Assembly: GCF_029887875.1 (NCBI RefSeq)
Contig: NZ_JARXRM010000043.1
Location: forward strand, 58,211-122,210
Direction: 5' to 3'
DNA length: 64,000 nt
Source: Luteimonas endophytica
GTDB lineage: Bacteria > Pseudomonadota > Gammaproteobacteria > Xanthomonadales > Xanthomonadaceae
A model generated the notes under the pieces. That model was not told the origin of the DNA. It made no database searches and was given only the letters and a program-made list of their open reading frames with translations. The translations under genes were made by a program, and so were the position numbers. Shown piece after piece: positions 8,886 to 20,806 of the stretch; positions within the stretch are counted from its first letter, which is position 1; each line of letters begins with the position of its first letter.

Positions 8886-10559
8886 ATGCGCCATACGCTG
8901 ACCGCCCTGGCCGTGGCCGCCGGTCTGACCGCGGCGACCGCGCAAGCCGCGGACCTGCGCCTGCTCGCGGCCGCGAAGGTCCACACCTCCGATCCGGCGC
9001 TGGCCGACGCGAATGCGATGGTCTGGGACGGTGACGGTCGGATCGTGGCGGTGGGACGCGCGGAGGCGCTGCGCAGCCAGCATCCGGATGCGGAAGTGCT
9101 GGATCTCGGCGACGCCGTGGTGGTGCCCGGCCTGATCGACGCGCATGCCCACCTGATGAACCTCGGGCGGGCCCTGCTGAGCGCGGACCTGGCCGGCGCC
9201 CGCAGCAAGGACGAGGTGATCGAGCGGCTGCGCGCCTATGCCGCCGACCTGCCGGAGGGCGCATGGCTGCGCGGGCGAGGCTGGGACCAGAACCTGTGGC
9301 CGGACAAGGCCTTCCCGACCGCGGCCGACCTGGACCAGGCGTTCCCGGACCGGCCGGTGTGGCTGGACCGGGTGGACGGCCATGCCGGCTGGGCCAACGG
9401 CGCGGCGCTGCGCGCCGCCGCCGCGCGCGAGGGCGCCCGGGACCTGCGCGGCGACTGGCAGCCCGACGGTGGCCGCATCGTGCGCACGGACGGCGAACCG
9501 ACCGGGGTCTTCGTCGACGCGGCGATGGCGCTGGTGGAGGCGGCGGTGCCGGCCGACGGCGGCGCGAGCGCCGAGGAGGCGCTGCAGCGTGCGCTGGCGG
9601 CGGCGGTGCGCAACGGCCTGACCGGCGTGCACGACATGGGCGTTTCGCGCGAGGAACTCGCGCTGTTCCGGCGCTTCGCCGACGCCGGCCGCCTGCCGCT
9701 GCGGATCAGCGCCTACGCCGACGGCGACGGTCCCGCACTGGACGACCTGTGCACGGACGGACTGTACCGGCACCCGCAGGGCCGCCTGCGGATGGAGGGC
9801 GTGAAGCTGTACATGGATGGCGCGCTCGGCAGCCGTGGCGCCGCGCTGCTGGAGGACTACAGCGACGAGCCCGGCAACGACGGCCTGCTGCTCACCGAGC
9901 CTGCGGCGCTCGCCGCGGTGGTGAACAAGGCGCGCGACTGCGGCGTGCAGGTCGCCACCCACGCGATCGGCGACCGCGGCAACCGCATCGTCCTGGACAC
10001 CTACGCGGCCGCGCTCGGCGGCCGCGCCGGCGGCGACCACCGCTGGCGCGTCGAACACGCCCAGGTGGTGGCGGCCGGCGACATTCCGAGATTCGCCGAG
10101 CTCGGCCTGATCGCCTCGATGCAGCCGACCCACGCCACGTCGGACATGCCCTGGGCGGAAGACCGCGTCGGTCCGGACCGCCTGGCCGGCGCCTACGCCT
10201 GGCGCCGATTCCTGGATGCCGGAGTACCGCTGGCGCTGGGTTCGGACTTCCCGGTGGAGTCGGTCGACCCGCGGCTCGGCCTGTACGCGGCGGTGACGCG
10301 CCAGGACCGCGACGGCCGTCCGCCCGGCGGCTGGCTCGCGGACCAGAAGCTCGAAGCGGGCGAGGCGCTGCACGGCTTCACCGCCGCGGCCGCGCACGCG
10401 GGCCGCGCGGAGCAAGAGGTGGGCCGCCTCGCCCCCGGCATGCGCGCAGATTTCGTGGTCCTCGCCGCCGACCCGCTGGCGCTGGCGCCTGCGGCACTGG
10501 ACGAGGTGCGGATCCTCTCCACCTGGGTCGACGGGACCCCGGTCTACGAGGCGGAGTAG
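8886..10559 (+). CDS. Exported amidohydrolase (YtcJ-like)
   Basis: A 557-residue metal-dependent amidohydrolase of the Amidohydro_3/YtcJ group. An N-terminal signal peptide (MRHTLTALAVAAGLTAATAQA) predicts periplasmic export. Metal-site motifs include DAHAHLMN, the GVKLYMDGALGSRGA segment whose Lys is usually carboxylated, ATHAIGDRGN, and the late Asp in LGSDFPVES. Substrate is unknown; homologues hydrolyse cyclic amides or N-acyl bonds. The ATG at 8886 is chosen because it starts exactly at the signal peptide and follows GGGGAA. Its 3' end overlaps the convergent phzF-like gene by 16 nt. Confidence 0.88.
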   Translation: MRHTLTALAVAAGLTAATAQAADLRLLAAAKVHTSDPALADANAMVWDGDGRIVAVGRAEALRSQHPDAEVLDLGDAVVVPGLIDAHAHLMNLGRALLSADLAGARSKDEVIERLRAYAADLPEGAWLRGRGWDQNLWPDKAFPTAADLDQAFPDRPVWLDRVDGHAGWANGAALRAAAAREGARDLRGDWQPDGGRIVRTDGEPTGVFVDAAMALVEAAVPADGGASAEEALQRALAAAVRNGLTGVHDMGVSREELALFRRFADAGRLPLRISAYADGDGPALDDLCTDGLYRHPQGRLRMEGVKLYMDGALGSRGAALLEDYSDEPGNDGLLLTEPAALAAVVNKARDCGVQVATHAIGDRGNRIVLDTYAAALGGRAGGDHRWRVEHAQVVAAGDIPRFAELGLIASMQPTHATSDMPWAEDRVGPDRLAGAYAWRRFLDAGVPLALGSDFPVESVDPRLGLYAAVTRQDRDGRPPGGWLADQKLEAGEALHGFTAAAAHAGRAEQEVGRLAPGMRADFVVLAADPLALAPAALDEVRILSTWVDGTPVYEAE

Positions 10560-11458
10560 CGCCCGCGCCTGTCGGCGGGCGACCAGTCGATCTCGCCGTG
10601 CACCACGCTGACCGCGTGGCCGCCGGACCAGATCTCGCCGTCGGGATCGACCTGCAGCTCCAGGGTGGCGTCGTAGCCGACCTCGCGGCCCTGGCTGGCG
10701 CGGTAGCGCCCGCCGCTGCCGGGCAGCGCGTCGCGCGCGGCCAGCCATGCGGCGAGGGTGGCGTTGGCGGCACCGGAGGCGGCGTCCTCGAAGCGTGCCG
10801 GCGCGCCCACCCAGGCGCGCACCGCGAGCTCGTAGGCGGCGCCCTCGTCGGCGCGGGCGAACACGCACAGGCCCATGCTCGCGGTCGACTCGGCCAGCAG
10901 GCCGATCGCGTCCCAGTCCGGCGTCGCGCGCCGCAGGGTCGCCTCGTCGGCCAGTTCCGCCAGCCACCAGCGTCGGCCGCCGTCCATCAGCACCGGCGGC
11001 AGCCGGCCCGGCAGCAGGCCATCGAGCACATGGCGCAGGCGCCGGTCGCCGCGGTTGCTGGTCTCGAGCACGCGTGCGCGCGGCGTGCGCACGGCGATCG
11101 TGCGCGCGGCACCCTGGCCGGCCACCCGCAGCGGCAGCACGCCGGCGAGGCCTTCCTGGCGCAGCAGGCCATCGCGCGGTGCGATGCGTCCCGCCTCGAG
11201 CAACGCATGCGCGGTGCCGACGCTGGGATGGCCGGCGAACGGCACCTCGCGGCGCGGGCTGAACATGCGGATGCGATAGTCGGCGTCGGCGCTGGTCGGC
11301 GCGAACACGAAGGTGGTCTCGGGCAGGCGCGTCCATCGGGCGACGGCCTGCATGGTGTCGTCGTCCATGCCATCGGCATCGAACACGACCGCGAGCGGAT
11401 TGCCGGCGCCGGGGCGGTCGGCGAACACGTCCAGCTGCACGAAGCGACGTGAGGTCAT
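10544..11458 (-). CDS. PhzF family isomerase/epimerase-like protein
   Basis: A 304-residue protein of the PhzF (diaminopimelate-epimerase-like) fold, made of two repeated lobes. The conserved acidic residue appears in RLPETTFVF (about residue 47) and the signature FAGHPSVGTAHAL follows. True PhzF isomerises a phenazine precursor, but no other phenazine genes are present, so this is more likely one of the widespread PhzF homologues of unknown substrate. Convergent with the amidohydrolase (16-nt overlap). Confidence 0.88.
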   Translation of the reverse strand: MTSRRFVQLDVFADRPGAGNPLAVVFDADGMDDDTMQAVARWTRLPETTFVFAPTSADADYRIRMFSPRREVPFAGHPSVGTAHALLEAGRIAPRDGLLRQEGLAGVLPLRVAGQGAARTIAVRTPRARVLETSNRGDRRLRHVLDGLLPGRLPPVLMDGGRRWWLAELADEATLRRATPDWDAIGLLAESTASMGLCVFARADEGAAYELAVRAWVGAPARFEDAASGAANATLAAWLAARDALPGSGGRYRASQGREVGYDATLELQVDPDGEIWSGGHAVSVVHGEIDWSPADRRGRYSAS

Positions 11459-11646
11459 GGGGGAGGGGAGCGGTGGGGATCGCGCAGCTTAGCAATCGGA
11501 GCGGCGCGCATCACGGCTTCGCGGTCCGCGCGGCGACCGGAACCGTTGGCGCAGGATCGAATGCGGAACGCGGCTGGCCGGTGGGGCTGCCGCGGCCGCG
11601 GCGGCGCGATGCCGCGACGGATGGGGCCGGGGGGCGCGGCTGCGTC

Positions 11647-11652
11647 TACAAT
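11647..11652 (+). promoter_or_regulatory. Possible -10 element upstream of the lysC/lysA fusion
   Basis: TACAAT lies 50 nt before the ATG at 11702 in an otherwise very GC-rich spacer. No convincing -35 was found, so this is tentative. Confidence 0.35.
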
Positions 11653-11701
11653 GCCGGGCTTCGCGCGTCCGCCCCGGGCGCGCCCGGACAGTACCGTGCC
11701 G

Positions 11702-14295
11702 ATGGCCCTCCAAGACTCACCGGAACACCGCTGGATCGTCCTGAAGTTCGGTGGCACCAGCGTGTCGCAGCGCAGCCGCTGGGACACCATCGGCAGGCTC
11801 GCCAAGGCCCGCGCGGAGCAGCATGAGGCGCGCGTGCTGGTGGTGGTCTCGGCCCTCGCCGGCGTGACCAACGCGCTGCAGGCGATCGCGGACGGCGGCG
11901 AGGATCTCCCGCAACGGCTCGAGGCCCTGCTGCGGCGGCACTGCGACTTCGCCGCGGAACTGGGCCTCGAGCCGGACGCGGTGCTGAGCGAGCGCTCGGC
12001 GGCGCTTCGCGCGCTGGGCACGGATCCGCGCGCTGCGACGCGGCCGCTGGACTGGCAGGCCGAAGTGCTCGCCCAGGGGGAGCTGCTGTCCTCCACCCTC
12101 GGCGCCGCCTACCTGGGCGGCGAGGGCCTCGATTTCGGCTGGTGCGATGCGCGCGACTGGCTCGATGCGGTGGAGCTGCCGAACCAGAGCGACTGGTCGC
12201 GGCGCCTGTCGGCCAGCTGCCGGCGCGAGGCCGACGACGCCTGGCGCGCGCGCTTCGCCGAGCAGGGGCCGCGGCTGCTGCTCACCCAGGGCTTCATCGC
12301 CCGGCACGGCGATGGCGCCACCGCGGTGCTCGGCCGCGGCGGTTCGGACACCTCGGCCGCCCTGTTCGGCGCGCTGCTGCGCGCGCGGCGCGTGGAGATC
12401 TGGACCGACGTGCCCGGCATGTTCAGCGCCAACCCGCGCGAGGTGCCGGACGCCCGCCTGCTCACCCGCCTCGACTACGCCGAGGCCCAGGAGATCGCCA
12501 CCACCGGCGCCAAGGTGCTGCACCCGCGCGCGCTCGGCCCGTGCCGCGACGCCGGCGTACCGCTGGCGATCCTCGATACCGCGCGGCCCGACCTGCCCGG
12601 CACCAGCATCGACGCCAGTGCGGCGGCGGTGCCCGGGGTCAAGGCGATCAGCCGCCGCAACGGCATCGTGCTGGTGTCGATGGAAACCGTGGGCATGTGG
12701 CAGCAGGTCGGCTTCCTGGCCGAGGTGTTCGACCGTTTCCGCGCACACGGCCTGTCGGTCGACCTGATCGGTTCGTCCGAGACCAACATCACCGTCTCCC
12801 TCGACCCCAGCGACAACCTGGTCAGCACCGACGTGCTCGCGCGCCTGTCCGACGACCTGGCGCGGTTCTGCCGGGTGAAGGTGATCGCGCCGTGCGCGGC
12901 GGTCACCCTGGTCGGCTGCGGCATGCGCTCGCTGCTGCACAGGCTCTCGGACATCTGGGCCGCGTTCGGTCGCGAGCGGGTGCACCTGATCTCGCAGTCC
13001 TCCAACGATCTCAACCTCACCTTCGTCATCGACGAGGCCGACGCCGAGGGCCTGCTGCCGCAGCTGCACGCGCTGCTGATCGCCAGCGGCGCGATGCCGG
13101 TGCGCAACGCCGACGTGTTCGGGCCGCGCTGGCGCGAGATCGCGGGCGCGGTGCGGCCGCGGGAGACGCCGTGGTGGCGCGGGGAGCGGGCGCGGCTGCT
13201 CGCGCTGGCCGCCCCGGACGCGCCCCGCTACGTCTACCACCTGGACACGGTGCGCGCCCGCGCCCGGGCGCTGGCGGCGATCGCGCCCGTCGACCGTCGC
13301 TTCTACGCGATCAAGGCCAACTCGCATCCGGCGATCCTGCGCACCCTGGTGGAGGAGGGCTTCGGCCTGGAATGCGTCTCGCTGGCCGAGCTGCACCGGG
13401 TGTTCGAGACGGTCGAGGGCCTGCAGGCGGGCCAGGTGCTCTTCACCCCGAGCTTCGCGCCGCGCGCCGAGTACGAGGCGGCGCTCGCGCTCGGCGTGAC
13501 CGTCACCCTGGACAACGTCGAGGCCCTGCAGCGCTGGCCGGAGGTCTTCCGCGGCCGCGCGCTGTGGCTGCGTGTCGATCTCGGCCGGGGCGAAGGACAC
13601 CACGAGAAGGTGCGCACCGGCGGCCTGGCCTCCAAGTTCGGGCTGCCGGTGTCGCGCATCGAGGAGTTCCTCGCCGCCGCCCGGACCCTGGAAGTGACTA
13701 TCACCGGGTTGCACGCGCACCTTGGCAGCGGCGTCGAGACCGCCCAGCACTGGCGCTCGGTCTGCGACGAACTGGGCGGCATCGCCGAGCGGATCGGCAG
13801 CGTCGAGACGATCGACATCGGCGGCGGGCTGCCGATCCCGTACCAGGAGGACGACGAGCCGTTCGACCTCGACGCCTGGAGCGCCGGCCTGGCCGAGGTG
13901 AAGGCGGCCTATCCCGCCTACCGGCTGGCGATCGAGCCGGGCCGCTACCTCGTCGCCGAGGCCGGGGTGCTGCTCATGACGGCCACCCAGGTGGTGGAGA
14001 AGGGCGGGATCCGCCGGGTCGGCGCCGACGCCGGCATGAACGCGCTGATGCGCCCGGCGCTGTACGAGGCCTACCACGGCATCCACAACCTCAGCCGCCT
14101 GGAAGAGTCCGCCGATACCCCGTTCGACGTGGTCGGGCCCATCTGCGAGTCCGGCGACGTGTTCGGCAAACAGCGCCGCCTGCCGGGTGCGACCGCAGAG
14201 GGCGATGTGCTGCTGGTGGCGGATGCGGGCGCTTACGGGTTCGTCATGGCCAACCGCTACAACCTGCGCGCGCTTCCGCACGAGCAGGTGCTGGC

Positions 14296-14299
<4 letters not shown>
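11702..14299 (+). CDS. lysA: Bifunctional aspartate kinase / diaminopimelate decarboxylase
   Basis: An 865-residue fusion joining the first and last steps of lysine synthesis: phosphorylation of L-aspartate and decarboxylation of meso-DAP to L-lysine. The kinase half (about 1-465) shows LKFGGTSVS near residue 15, GRGGSDTSA, and an ACT region around ETVGMWQQVGFL. The PLP-dependent decarboxylase half (about 500-865) shows FYAIKAN with the PLP lysine near 538, GLHAHLGSG, IDIGGGLPIPY, EPGRYLVAEAG and PICESGD near 814. Such fusions are established in Xanthomonas and relatives. The ATG at 11702 puts KFGGTS at the normal distance from the N-terminus. The stop overlaps the murL start (ATGA). An ACT region implies feedback control by lysine or threonine (inference). 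Confidence 0.93.
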
Positions 14300-15682
<1,383 letters not shown>

Positions 15683-15702
<20 letters not shown>

Positions 15703-17104
15703 TGGCCTGCGCGTCGCGCTGTGGGGCTGGGGCCGCGAAGGCCAGGCGGCGTGGCGCGCGCTGCGGGATCGGGAATCGCAAACCGGCGGTCGGCATCCGG
15801 GGCGCGCCGTACCGCCGATGTCGCTCACGCTGTTCTGCCAACCCGGCGAGGCGGAGCAGGTGCGGGCGCTCGGCGACGCGAACCTGGCCGTGGAGACGCA
15901 GGCCACCGCGGCACGGCTCTCGGCGTTCGACGTGGTGATCAAGTCCCCGGGGATCAGCCCGTATTCGGCCGAAGCCGAGGTGGCCGCCGCGCGCGGCACG
16001 AGGTTCATCGGCGGCACCGCGCTCTGGTTCGCCGAACGGCCCGACGCGCGCACCCTCTGCGTGACCGGCACCAAGGGCAAGAGCACCACCAGCGCGCTGG
16101 CCGCGCACCTGCTTCGCGCCGCCGGCGTACGCACGGCGCTGGCGGGGAACATCGGGCTGCCGCTGTTGGAATTGCTCGGGGCCGAGGCCGAGGCCTGGGT
16201 GATCGAACTGTCGAGCTACCAGACCCGCGACGTGGCCGCGGCGGGCGTGTCGCCGCACGTGGCCGTGGTCACCAACGTCCACCCCGAGCATCTCGACTGG
16301 CACGGCAGCGAGACGCGCTACGTCGAGGACAAGCTCGCGCTGCTCACCCAGGCGCGGCCGCGGATCGCGGTGCTGGACGCGCTCGATCCAAGGCTGGCGG
16401 CGCTGGAACTGCCGCACAGCGAACTGCGCTGGTTCAACCGCGACGACGGCTGGCACCTGCGCGGCACGTGGCTGCACCGTGGCGACACCGCCGTCATCGA
16501 CACTGCCGCGCTGCCGCTGCCGGGGGCGCACAACCGTCGCAATCTCTGCGCCGCGCTGGCTGCGATCGAGGCCATCGGCGTCGATGCCGCGCCGCTGGCG
16601 GCGCACGCGGCCGGGTTCGTTCCGCTGCCGCACCGGCTGCAGACGCTCGGCGAACGCAGCGGCCTGGTCTGGGTGAACGACTCGATCAGCACCACGCCGC
16701 AGGCGGCGCTCGCCGCTCTCGACGCCTGCGCCGGGTCACGGGTGGCCATCCTGGTCGGCGGGCACGACCGCGGCCTGGACTGGGCCGCGTTCGCCATCCG
16801 CATGCGCACCGCGCCTCCGCGCGCGGTGGTCACGATGGGCGCCAACGGGCCGCGCATCCACGCGGCGCTGGCCGGTATCGCCGCCGGTGGCGGATTCGCG
16901 CTGCGCGCCGCGGAGGACCTGCCGGCCGCCGTGGCCGCCGCGCGCGCCGCGCTGGGGGAGGCGGGAGGCGTGGTGCTGTTGTCGCCAGGGGCGCCGAGCT
17001 TCGGCCCGTACCGCGACTACACCGAGCGCGGGCGCCACTTCGCGACGCTGGCCGGGTTCGACCCGGAGCGGATCACGGCGATCCCGGGGCTGGGCATCGC
17101 CTGA
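15683..17104 (+). CDS. murD2: UDP-MurNAc-L-alanine--L-glutamate ligase MurD2
   Basis: A 473-residue Mur ligase, the L-Glu-specific counterpart of MurD that supplies the substrate of MurL. The Mur-ligase ATP site is [12 protein letters not shown] (about residue 131); the central domain carries [12 protein letters not shown] and the hinge to domain 3 the [11 protein letters not shown] segment. The late [13 protein letters not shown] stretch is typical of MurD. The name MurD2 rather than MurD follows from overlap with murL; standard MurD sits in the dcw cluster, which is not in this window. The start at 15683 lies within the end of murL. Confidence 0.92.
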
Positions 17105-17225
17105 GCCGCGTCCGCCGGCGTCGGCGCGGGGCCATCTCCGTGCGCACCGCGGCACATCTCCCGCATCCCGCCCGGTCCGCGGTGGCGCTAGTCTTGCGAT
17201 TCCATTCTTAGCGAGGGCCCGTCCC

Positions 17226-18038
17226 ATGATCCGATTCGAGTCGGCGGCGCTGCTGCTGCTGTTGTCGGCCGCCACCGCTGCCCGGGCGGCGCCGAGGAGC
17301 GAGCCGGTCGAGTGGGAGCTCGACGGCCGCACCTTCAGCGGCGTGGTGGTGTACGACGACGCCGGCGATCCGGGCCCGCGCCCGGGCGTGCTGATGGTGC
17401 CGAACTGGATGGGGGTGGGCGAACATGCGCTCTCGCGGGCGCGCGCCCTGGCCGGCGACGGCCGCGTGGTGCTGGTGGCCGATGTCTACGGCAAGGGGGT
17501 GCGCCCCGGAAGCCGCGACGAGGCCCGGCAGCAGGTCATGCAGGTGTATTCGGACGGCGGCGCGACCCTGCGCAGGCGCGTCGCGGCGGCGGTGGAGGCG
17601 CTGGCGCGCCAGGCGGACCGGGTGCCGGTGGATCCCGGCAGGATCGCGGCGATCGGGTTCTGCTTCGGAGGTTCGGCGGTGCTCGAGCTGGCGCGGTCCG
17701 GTACCGATGTGGCCGGCGTCGTCAGCGTCCACGGCGGCCTCGAGACCCACCTGCCGACCGAGGGCAACCGGATCACGGCCCCGGTGCTGGTGCTCAACGG
17801 CGCCGAGGACGCCTCGGTCTCCGACGCGCACATCGCCGCGTTCGGACAGGAGATGGACGCCGCCGGCGCCGATTGGCAGTTCGTCGATTTCGGCGGTGCG
17901 CGGCACTGTTTCAGCCAGGAGGAGGACGCCGGCGCGGACCCGCAGGACAATTGCCGCTACGACGCGCGCGCCGCCAGGCGCGCCTTCGTGATGATCGATG
18001 CGTTCTTCGAGGAGATCTTCGAAGCGGGACCGCGCTGA
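17226..18038 (+). CDS. Dienelactone hydrolase family protein, probably exported
   Basis: A 270-residue alpha/beta hydrolase of the DLH family. A short signal peptide (about residues 1-22, ending ATAARAAP) precedes the domain. The nucleophile is the Cys of GFCFGG, with the acid in NGAEDASVSD and the His in GARHCFSQ, a Cys-Asp-His triad as in dienelactone hydrolase. Family members hydrolyse lactones or small esters; no aromatic-degradation genes are adjacent, so the substrate is open. The ATG at 17226 starts directly at the signal peptide. Confidence 0.9.
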   Translation: MIRFESAALLLLLSAATAARAAPRSEPVEWELDGRTFSGVVVYDDAGDPGPRPGVLMVPNWMGVGEHALSRARALAGDGRVVLVADVYGKGVRPGSRDEARQQVMQVYSDGGATLRRRVAAAVEALARQADRVPVDPGRIAAIGFCFGGSAVLELARSGTDVAGVVSVHGGLETHLPTEGNRITAPVLVLNGAEDASVSDAHIAAFGQEMDAAGADWQFVDFGGARHCFSQEEDAGADPQDNCRYDARAARRAFVMIDAFFEEIFEAGPR

Positions 18039-18073
18039 CCGCGCCAGCTCGGTGCGTCGCGCGGCCGATGCCG

Positions 18074-19069
18074 TCAGCTGCGGCGCTCGACCGCGTGGCG
18101 GGCGAGCCCGCGCAGCGCGGCGACCGCGGCGTTGTCCGGCAGGCGGGCGAGGGCCGCGACCGCGGCGGCGGCGAATTCGCGTGCCCGCGCCCGGCTGTAG
18201 TCCAGGCTGCCGCTGGCATGGATCGCCGCCATCACCTCGCCCATCGCGTCGGCATCGCCCTGTTCGACGATGCCGCGCAGCCGATCGCGGGTGGAAGCGC
18301 CGGCCTGGGCCATCGCGTGGATCAGCGGCAGCGTCGCCTTGCCTTCGGCCAGGTCGTCGCCGAGGTTCTTGCCCAGTTCGCCGGCATCCGCGCTGTAGTC
18401 GAGCACGTCGTCGGCGATCTGGAACGCGTAGCCCAGCTGCAGGCCGTAGTCGTGCAGCGCCTGCTGGATCTGCGCACCGGCCCCGGAGGCCAGCGCCCCC
18501 AGCCGGGTGCCGGCGGCGAACAGGACCGCGGTCTTGCGTTCTATCACCCCCAGGTAGGCGGCCTCGTCGACGTCGGGATTGCGTACGTGCAGCAGTTGCA
18601 GCACTTCGCCCTCGGCGATGCGGTTGGTGGTGTCGGCGAGGACCCGCATCACCTCCATGCAGTCCAGTTCGACCATCAGCTGGAAGCTGCGCGAGTAGAG
18701 GAAGTCGCCCACCAGCACGCTCGCGGCATTGCCCCAGATGGCGTTGGCGGTCCTGCGGCCGCGGCGCAGGTCCGACTCGTCGACCACGTCGTCGTGGAGC
18801 AGGGTGGAGGTGTGGATGAATTCGACGATCGCGGCCAGCTGGTGGTGCTCCGGCCCGGCACCGCCGCAGGCACGCCCGGCCAGCGCCACCAGCATCGGCC
18901 GCAGCCGCTTGCCGCCGGCCGTGACGATGTGCTCGGCGACCTGGTTGATCAGGACCACATCGGAGGCCAGGCGGCGGCGGACGAGGGCGTCGATCGCGGC
19001 CATGTCCGGGGCGGCGAGGGCCTGGATGGCCGGCAGGTCGGGGATCGTCGCTGGCAGGGCCTGGTCCAT
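18074..19069 (-). CDS. ispB: Polyprenyl diphosphate synthase (octaprenyl type, IspB)
   Basis: A 331-residue trans-isoprenyl diphosphate synthase that would make the side chain of ubiquinone. Both aspartate-rich motifs are present: LLHDDVVDESDLRRG (first) and FQIADDVLDYS (second), along with GGKRLRPML near the N-terminus. Small residues before the first motif fit a long-chain product; octaprenyl is the expected length in gammaproteobacteria, but chain length is inference. Divergent from ssb, with a TATAAT about 27 nt upstream of the start. Confidence 0.93.
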   Translation of the reverse strand: MDQALPATIPDLPAIQALAAPDMAAIDALVRRRLASDVVLINQVAEHIVTAGGKRLRPMLVALAGRACGGAGPEHHQLAAIVEFIHTSTLLHDDVVDESDLRRGRRTANAIWGNAASVLVGDFLYSRSFQLMVELDCMEVMRVLADTTNRIAEGEVLQLLHVRNPDVDEAAYLGVIERKTAVLFAAGTRLGALASGAGAQIQQALHDYGLQLGYAFQIADDVLDYSADAGELGKNLGDDLAEGKATLPLIHAMAQAGASTRDRLRGIVEQGDADAMGEVMAAIHASGSLDYSRARAREFAAAAVAALARLPDNAAVAALRGLARHAVERRS

Positions 19070-19095
19070 CGGGTCGTCGTGGCTTGGGAACCGGG

Positions 19096-19101
19096 ATTAT
19101 A
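19096..19101 (-). promoter_or_regulatory. -10 element of ispB
   Basis: Perfect TATAAT on the minus strand 27 nt upstream of the ispB ATG. The -35 at 17 nt spacing (GGTCGG) is weak. Confidence 0.5.
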
Positions 19102-19186
19102 CGGGCCGCGTGGACGCCCCGACCCGGCGGTACGGCTTCCCCCGACGCCGCGGCGCGGCGGGAACCGACGGCGGGGCGCCGGAAGC

Positions 19187-19192
19187 TATAAT
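19187..19192 (+). promoter_or_regulatory. -10 element of ssb
   Basis: Perfect TATAAT on the plus strand 47 nt upstream of the ssb ATG; the -35 is poor. With the ispB element it forms a divergent promoter pair about 85 nt apart. Confidence 0.5.
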
Positions 19193-19239
19193 CCAATGAT
19201 CCCCTGCCGCTTCCGGCAAGCAATCCCAAGGAATCCTTC

Positions 19240-19713
19240 ATGGCCCGTGGCATCAACAAGGCGATCCTGGTCGGCAATCTCGGCAACGACCCGGAAACCA
19301 AATACACCCAGGGCGGCATGGCCATCACCAAGATCAGCCTCGCCACCACCAGCGTGCGCAAGGACCGCGACGGCAATCCGCAGGAGAACACCCAGTGGCA
19401 CCGGGTCACCTTCTTCGGCAAGCTCGGCGAGATCGCGGCCGAGTACCTGCGCAAGGGCTCGCAGGTCTACGTCGAGGGCGAGATCCGCTACGACAAGTAC
19501 ACCGGCCAGGACGGGGTGGAGAAGTACTTCACCGAGATCGTCGCCAACGAGATGCAGATGCTCGGTGGCCGGGGGGAGGGCGGTGGCGGAGGCGGTGGCG
19601 ACAGGCCGTCGCGCCCGCAGCGCCAGGAGTCGGCCGCGCCGCGCCGGCAGCCTTCCTCGCAGTCGTCGCCGCCCCCGGCGGACGACTTCTCGGACGACGA
19701 CATTCCGTTCTGA
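19240..19713 (+). CDS. ssb: Single-stranded DNA-binding protein
   Basis: A 157-residue SSB that coats single-stranded DNA during replication and repair. The N-terminal OB fold (1-110) begins [19 protein letters not shown] Gly/Pro/Gln/Ser-rich linker (about 112-148) leads to the conserved acidic tip DDDIPF, which binds partner proteins. CAAGGAATCC upstream serves as the ribosome-binding site. Length and architecture are typical. Confidence 0.97.
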   Translation: MARGINKAILVGNLGNDPETKYTQGGMAITKISLATTSVRKDRDGNPQENTQWHRVTFFGKLGEIAAEYLRKGSQVYVEGEIRYDKYTGQDGVEKYFTEIVANEMQMLGGRGEGGGGGGGDRPSRPQRQESAAPRRQPSSQSSPPPADDFSDDDIPF

Positions 19714-19750
19714 CGGACTCTAGCGGCCTGCTGCGCGAAGCGGACTCAAG

Positions 19751-20806
19751 ATGCCCACCTGGCTGGTCACCGGCGGTGCCGGGTTCATCGGGGGCAACCT
19801 CGTGCTGGGGGCGGTCGCCTCCGGCGTGCGCGTGGTCAATCTCGACGCACTCACCTATGCCGGCAACCTTGACACGCTGGCTGCCGTCGATGCCCATCCG
19901 GGTCACGTATTCGTCCGTGGCGACATCGCCGACCACGCGCTGGTGGCCCGGTTGCTCGCGGAGTATCGACCCGACGCGGTGATCCACCTGGCCGCCGAAA
20001 GCCACGTCGACCGCTCCATCGACGGCCCGGCGGCCTTCGTGCAGACCAATGTCGTGGGAACCCTGCGATTGCTGGAGGCGGTTCGCGACCACTGGCAGGG
20101 GCTGGAAACGGCGGAGCGGGAGGCCTTCCGCTTCCTGCACGTCTCCACCGACGAAGTGTACGGTTCGCTCGGCGACACCGGCCGGTTCACCGAGGCCACG
20201 CCGTACTCACCCAACTCCCCCTACGCGGCATCCAAGGCCGCGTCCGACCACCTGGTCCGAGCGTTCCACCACACCTACGGGCTGCCCACGCTCACCACGA
20301 ACTGCTCCAACAACTACGGTCCGTACCAGTTTCCCGAGAAGCTGATTCCGCTGATGATCGGCAGGGCCCTGGCGGCGCAATCCCTGCCCGTCTACGGAGA
20401 CGGGCGCAACGTTCGCGACTGGCTGTACGTCGAGGACCATTGCGCTGCGATCCGCCGGGTGCTGGAGCGGGGCGCAGTAGGCGAGGTCTACAACGTGGGC
20501 GGCGACGCGGAGCGCGAGAACATCGAGGTGGTGGGGTCCGTCTGCGACCTGCTCGACCAGCGCCGCCCGCTGGACGGGGGCCGCAGCCACCGGGATCTGA
20601 TCGTCTTCGTCGGCGATCGTCCCGGTCATGACCGGCGCTATGCCATCGACGCATCCAGGCTCAGGGACGAACTCGGATGGCGTGCCGCGGTGACCTTCGA
20701 ACAGGGCCTCGCGCGCACGGTCGACTGGTACCTTGGCCATCAGGCCTGGATCCACCGGGTCCTCGACGGCAGCTATCGCATGGAGCGGATCGGGAGCCCG
20801 GCATGA
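19751..20806 (+). CDS. rmlB: dTDP-glucose 4,6-dehydratase
   Basis: A 351-residue short-chain dehydrogenase-type enzyme, second step of dTDP-L-rhamnose synthesis (dTDP-glucose to the 4-keto-6-deoxy sugar). The Rossmann motif is [10 protein letters not shown] (residues 7-16), followed by [13 protein letters not shown] and the catalytic YAASKAASD (YxxxK). First gene of rmlBACD; its stop overlaps the rmlA start (ATGA). The product feeds rhamnose-containing O-antigen or exopolysaccharide. Confidence 0.96.
   Translation: MPTWLVTGGAGFIGGNLVLGAVASGVRVVNLDALTYAGNLDTLAAVDAHPGHVFVRGDIADHALVARLLAEYRPDAVIHLAAESHVDRSIDGPAAFVQTNVVGTLRLLEAVRDHWQGLETAEREAFRFLHVSTDEVYGSLGDTGRFTEATPYSPNSPYAASKAASDHLVRAFHHTYGLPTLTTNCSNNYGPYQFPEKLIPLMIGRALAAQSLPVYGDGRNVRDWLYVEDHCAAIRRVLERGAVGEVYNVGGDAERENIEVVGSVCDLLDQRRPLDGGRSHRDLIVFVGDRPGHDRRYAIDASRLRDELGWRAAVTFEQGLARTVDWYLGHQAWIHRVLDGSYRMERIGSPA

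Noticed and set aside
10544..11458. Phenazine biosynthesis gene
   Set aside because: Only a PhzF-fold homologue is present; no phzA/B/D/E/G are nearby, so a phenazine pathway is not supported.
8529..11495. 988-residue minus-strand frame across osmC, the amidohydrolase and phzF
   Set aside because: It spans three recognisable genes, has no motifs and is Arg/Ala/Gly-rich; phzF in another frame explains the coding on that strand.
11717..14281. 854-residue minus-strand frame opposite the lysC/lysA fusion
   Set aside because: The plus strand carries kinase and decarboxylase motifs throughout; the antisense frame has none.
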